From NCBI GenBank assembly GCA_015680685.1, contig MNCI01027100.1:510911-574910 (forward strand): DNA of 64,000 bases, in the 5' to 3' direction. The notes under the pieces are model-generated. The model had not been told where the DNA came from, ran no database searches, and was given only the letters and a program-made list of their open reading frames with translations. The DNA comes from Gnetum montanum. Taxonomy: Eukaryota > Streptophyta > Gnetopsida > Gnetales > Gnetaceae. A program made the position numbers and the translations under genes. The number at the start of each line of letters is the position of its first letter. Position 1 is the stretch's first letter. This document shows positions 60,241 through 64,000 of this stretch, piece by piece.

Positions 60241-61650
60241 TGAGCTCACAGGGAGACACGTGTTGCAGCCCCAGCTAGGCCCTCCTAATAGCATGGCGAC
60301 ACAGGGCCTGCCAAAGTCCTGAATCATGACGCATGGCCACCCATTGGCTATACTTGTTGTGCATGACCCACAACCAAGGTGGAACCTTCAATGCACTGCT
60401 TGTCAGCCTCAACATCAATTGTTGTTGCCACATGAGGTTTAGAATCTGCAAATTTGAATATTCCCGCCCTGCCCGCATTTCTAGGCCAAGCGACCTTATC
60501 CCACTGAAGTAAATGCAGTTGCTGTCCGCCTTTGCCGCCTGACCAGACAAAAGGCCGAATTAATTGATCTACTTTGTTACCAACATCCAAGGGAGGGGAA
60601 ATGAGAGACATCATAAAACGGGCAATGGGCAACAAAACCACAGAAGCCAATAAAATCTGCCCCTTGCGAGTCAAAAAATGGTTGGTCCAATGATCAATTC
60701 GCATTTGCAGCTACTTCAGTAGGTTGATCCATGTCTATCTCCTATTCCATTTGAACATTGGGAATCCTAGGTACATATCTTGGCCCTACCTAGGTAGAAC
60801 CCCCAGGATCCACACAATCCTAGCCTTAACTCTGTCATCAATGTTAGTCATGTAAATCATTGACTTGGCCCGATTGACCTCAAGGCCCACCTCCTCAGCA
60901 AACCTGTTCAATGCTCTATCTAGAGCCTTGGCCTGCGGCACCAATGCCCATGTAAAGATAATCGTGTCATTAGCATAGTGCCTAGTCAAGCATTCCACCC
61001 CATGTACATTCCCGCCTTGGACACCTTCCTTCTTACAATAGTCCTGAAGGTGTCTATCACAAGAATAAATAGATATGGCAATAGAGGGTCACCTTGGCGT
61101 AGCCCTCTTCTTGGAGAGGAAAAAACCCCAAAGAAACCCATCCAAATCAATGGAGAATGCGGTTGAAGACTAGATGTGTAGGCAAAGATTGATAAAATCC
61201 TCACTAAAGCCTTTCTTCTTCATCACGTCCACCAACACCTCCCACACAACCATGTCGTATGCCTTCATGATGTCTAATTTAAAACATAAACCCAAGAATC
61301 AAGTGAGACTAAATTAGTGAAAAAGTTCATGGAGCATAATAACCTAATCTTGAAGGAGACGTTTCTTAACAAAACCCGCCAGATTATTCCTGACCAACTT
61401 TGGCATTAGAGGTGTCAATCTTCTAACAATCATCTTGGTGAACAGCCGCAGGAGCATATTGCAAACTCCAATTTGTTGAAACTGTGAGGGCTCGGTGGGG
61501 CATTCAACCTTAGGTATCAACACCACCCTCGAACAATTGATTTCTCTACGGATCTGTCTCCAGCGGAGCATGGTGTTAAAGGCATCCAAGATGCTAGCCC
61601 CCAACACGTCTGTGTATTCCCTAAAAATTTGAATGGGTCATCTGTCTGGT
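60241..61650 (-). pseudogene. LINE A reverse transcriptase
   Basis: Fragments in several frames: SRVVLIPKVECPTEPSQFQQ with NNLAGFVKKR (61607-61344), RRGLRQGDPLLPYLFILVID (61204-60986), HYANDTIIFTWA (60998-60786), and a thumb segment ending HLLQWDKVAW (60704-60348). The order and wording are those of plant L1 RT. The active-site motif YADD reads YAND (Asp to Asn). Stops and shifts make it inactive. Confidence 0.88.
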
Positions 61651-62409
61651 CCAGGGGCCCTCCCGGGTTTGAGATTTGCCAAGGCACACTCTAATTCTTG
61701 CCTAGAAAATGACTGGAGGAGCTTTGAGTTGTCAGCGTCTATAAGAATCTACTCCACCAGCACTAACAAGGGAGCCCAATCCTATCAATGTCACACATTA
61801 GCCCAAAAAGTGTGGAATTCTTGCGTGATTTTCGCCGATTGTTTGATGACTTGTCCTTGCTTGGTAAGAGAGGGAAGTCGTTTGGCCTACCGATTAGCCT
61901 AGGTTGCAAGGAAAAAAAATTGGTGGGCCTATCACCATCTCTCAACCATTGGATTCTGGATCTTTGCCTCTAGTACTCTATTTCTTCATGGTCCAGTTGC
62001 TGGAGGGTATAAAGAATGCCCTACTCTTCCTATGCACTAGATCTTAGCCCTACTCTTGTCTAGCCTGGATAGCCCGAAGCAACTGCTCCATCTCCCCTTG
62101 TTGGAACCTAAATGAATACTTCTCCTCCTTCCTTTGTGATCAAATTTCCTTTTTAAGAGTATTGAGCCCATTAGTGAGAAAGTCGCGAGGATCATAACTA
62201 GAAGGATACCCCTCCCAGATCATAGAAACCAACGACCTTAAGCATTTCATGATTCAACAATGTTTGAATCAAAAACGCAAAGCAGAAACTTCTAGCCTCT
62301 TCCCAATTTAATATATCAAGGACCTATGGTCAGAGGTCCTCTGTTCGGTACCTGTAACGCAAACGTCTTGCTGAAGCAACATCAAGGCCTCCATCCATAC
62401 CCAATCAAT
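61651..62409 (-). pseudogene. LINE A linker between endonuclease and RT
   Basis: This is the region where plant LINE ORF2 proteins have a helical linker. No intact frame is present, but FFSLQPRLIGRPNDFPLL-like wording (61945-61763) and the position support it. Confidence 0.45.
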
Positions 62410-62970
62410 CTAAGACATGACTCTGTCATTGTGTTTCCTCCCATTGCTCAAGGTGTAACAACAATTCTGGATTTCTAGATCCACCAGGTCATGTGGATGA
62501 AGGAATTGTAAGAAAAGGTCTGCACCTAGCGGTTTTTCGCACTCAATACCGGTCTTCTCCCAAGCATGAAGTCTTTGATTAAAATACCCCACCACAACCC
62601 AACACCTATGGCCTGTGAACATCGTTGTGATTCTTCTCAACTCAACGAGACACTTCTCCCATTCCTTCTCCACGTAGAAGTTGGTAAGCCAAATTCCTAG
62701 CAAAGGTAAGTGAACTGTGATGCTCCAATCAAAGGCATCCCACGGGTGGAAATTACGTTTGGACAAGACAAGCAAGCCTTTGGCATGTTTACAGCAGGCC
62801 ACCTATTGGACATACCAGTTGTTCCATTGCAAAAAGTGAAATTCCCTGGACTACAATTTTGTTTCTTGTAGACAAACAATGTCACAATTATCTCTATGCA
62901 CAATTTCTTTAAGGGCATGTCGTTTATAGGCGGTGCCATGCCCCCTATAGTTCCATGTCATAATCTTCAT
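62410..62970 (-). pseudogene. LINE A endonuclease (start of ORF2)
   Basis: The ATG at 62970 reads MKIMTWNYRGHGTAYKRHAL and continues to DIVCLQETK, the classic start of plant LINE ORF2 (WNxRG and LQETK). After a stop, LVLSKRNFHPWDAFDWSITV, WVVVGYFNQRL and NDRVMS give the later parts; VVGYFN stands for the GDFN metal-site motif, with Asp changed to Tyr. It would nick target DNA to prime reverse transcription. Confidence 0.85.
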
Positions 62971-63327
62971 GGTCGCCCACCCGAGTGTCTGTGATAGGCC
63001 TCATAAAGGGTCTTTTTTAAAGGCAAAAATCAATTTCAAGCTGGGTTTGCCAGGTGTGAACCATTGATGTTGGCAGACCGCCAACTTGCCCAACTTCGAC
63101 GGACACCTTGAATCCCTTGTCGTGGTCCACAGGGGACCATGGAATCTCCTCCAAGACCTGCTTGGGGGATCCTTGAACCACGGTGACCTAACTCCCCAAG
63201 GGGGAGGCAGGTCCTTACAATGCAGAGTGGTTTTTTTTTTTTGAGAAAGTGTTCGGGATTCTATTATGAAAGATCAAATTATGATACACAAGTTTACAAC
63301 CGGGGTCACCAGCGGCGGCCCCACCGG

Positions 63328-63374
63328 GGGGGGCGGGGGGGGGGGGGGGGGGGGGGGTGCCCACCCCCCCCCCC
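63328..63374. repeat. G run and C run forming an inverted repeat
   Basis: A run of G broken once by C (about 63326-63357) is followed by TGCCCA and a C run (63363-63374). The two runs could pair as a hairpin. Run lengths in such sequence are unreliable. Confidence 0.8.
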
Positions 63375-63377
63375 AAA

Positions 63378-64000
63378 CTAGGGGTTGGTGGGGAGCTGTT
63401 TACAGGCACAATCCGGCCGGATCAGCTCATGCAGGAGATCCAGGGTATTGCGGTGCTCCTCCGTGTCCATGAAATCGGCAGCCTGCTGGAGGCCCTGCAT
63501 GGCTGCCTGCCTTCTGTTCCTGTCATCGGAGGAAGTGCCGGCATCAGGGTGGCACTGTGCCGAGGTTCGGCGGATGTGCCGGCGAAGGCGGCCCCAAGAA
63601 CAGTCGCTGTTAATACCTAACATGAAGTATGGGCAACGCCCCCCTCGCAGCCATTGCCGGGCACTATGCTCATGAGCGCGGTCGAGCTGCCGCTGTCTCT
63701 GCGCTTCCTCCTCCTGTAGCCGGGCCTGTTCCTCCTGCTCCTTCTGCTGGCGCTGCCTCTGGGACTCCGCCTCCTGCGCAAACTCCTCCCACACCTGGGC
63801 TCTGATTTCGTCGGCGAGCCTGGCCTTGGCCGCCTCCATCATGAGGTCTTGGAATCTAGCCCGCTCTTGCTCCCTGGCCTAGAACTGGGCCTCCAGTTCA
63901 TTGCGGGCCTGGGCGAGGGCCTCCGCCCACTTTGCCTCCCACTCCCTCCTTTCCGCCTCCCTGGCCTCCGCGACCAGCTTTTGCCGTTGCTCTTCATTCC
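63378..64000 (-). CDS. Coiled-coil protein with J-domain-like segment, LINE-associated, partial
   Basis: The minus frame is open from 64000 to the stop at 63378, apart from one TAG near 63882. The upstream part (EAERREWEAKWAEALAQARN) and EEFAQEAESQRQRQQKEQEE are long charged helices, a coiled coil. Then RGGRCPYFMLGINSDCSWGR, LRRHIRRTSAQCHPDAGTSS and RRQAAMQGLQQAADFMDTEE follow the J-domain plan: Y-x-x-LG, a helix II, the HPD tripeptide, and an A-x-x-L-x-x-A helix III. It ends DCACKQLPTNP. J domains stimulate Hsp70. I know of no named family with this order. The N-terminus lies beyond the window. The degraded relative is at 58690-59440. Confidence 0.55.

Larger units (their letters stand above)
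58327..63230 (-). mobile_element. LINE A: L1-type retrotransposon with an extra 3' module
   Basis: The poly(A) tail is the T run 58327-58336 at the left (3') end. Going upstream: untranslated sequence ending in CCCGAAAGTTTTCCC, a J-like/coiled-coil module (58690-59440), a plant-transposon-like domain (59575-59922), zf-RVT (60020-60240), RT (about 60690-61650), endonuclease (62410-62970) and a piece before it (63000-63230) that may be the end of ORF1. LINE B abuts its 5' side. Frames are broken many times. Whether the 3' module belongs to the same element is inferred from continuity and from its recurrence in LINE B. Confidence 0.75.
63231..64000 (-). mobile_element. LINE B: 3' end of a second element, continues right
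   Basis: The T run 63231-63242 is a poly(A) tail on the minus strand; before it comes AATCCCGAACACTTTCTC, close to the LINE A end. It carries the J-like ORF. The region is strikingly GC-rich compared with the rest of the window. The body lies beyond the window. Confidence 0.7.

Noticed and set aside
63215-63409. Pro/Gly-rich frames over the G/C run
   Set aside because: They are a by-product of homopolymer sequence.
1-64000. CRISPR arrays, bacterial operons, rRNA or tRNA genes
   Set aside because: None was seen. The only regular repeats are LTRs, microsatellites and SINE-like units in a plant nuclear context.

Overview
The window is nuclear DNA of a seed plant. It holds spliced genes with GT-AG introns, AT-rich intergenic DNA, and four recognisable plant gene families, with Athila-like Ty3/gypsy LTR retrotransposons, plant L1-type LINEs and tRNA-like short repeats between them. 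The retroelements are old and mostly broken. I cannot name the species from the sequence; a gymnosperm or an early-branching angiosperm is only a guess.

Layout. 1-5474 (+) is the 3' two-thirds of an LPA1-like P-loop kinase gene; its first exons lie left of the window. 9454-14037 (+) is a complete seven-exon sugar-phosphate/phosphate translocator of the At3g14410 type. 19363-21336 (-) is a 14-3-3 gene of the epsilon/iota group, complete except for a last small exon that I could not place. 57623-57778 (-) is the last exon of a homocysteine S-methyltransferase, easy to miss because it is short; its other exons must lie right of the window, beyond a large LINE block. Apart from shared basic metabolism and signalling, these four genes have no visible functional link.

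The middle, 24011-54574, is a nest of LTR retrotransposons that can be dissected from LTR ends, primer-binding sites and target duplications. E4 (24011-39711, -) is a gag-only element split by E1 (25612-34429, -; target duplication TCCTC). E2 (40382-54574, -; target duplication ATTGT) is a second gag-only element. A solo LTR (40769-41697) sits in its 3' LTR, and E3 (46899-54144, +; target duplication CTAAG) sits in its 5' LTR. The primer-binding sites match the 3' end of plant tRNA-Asp, as in Athila/Tat elements. E1 keeps RT, RNase H and integrase but lacks protease. E3 keeps gag and protease but lacks RT and integrase. E2 and E4 have no pol. All frames carry stops, and key RT and integrase residues are changed, so no copy is autonomous.

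The right end, 58327-64000 (-), holds two LINE-type 3' ends, each with a poly(A) tail. Both end in a related, apparently undescribed module: a coiled coil, a J-domain-like segment (with HPD in one copy) and a CxC-LPxxP tail. In the left copy this module follows endonuclease, reverse transcriptase, zf-RVT and a plant-transposon-like domain. This is the most unusual coding structure in the window. The second notable theme lies in the LTR elements: a PPT-like motif repeated inside them, GATATC palindrome clusters just upstream of the LTR TATA boxes, and a TAG codon shared at the same gag position in E1 and E3.
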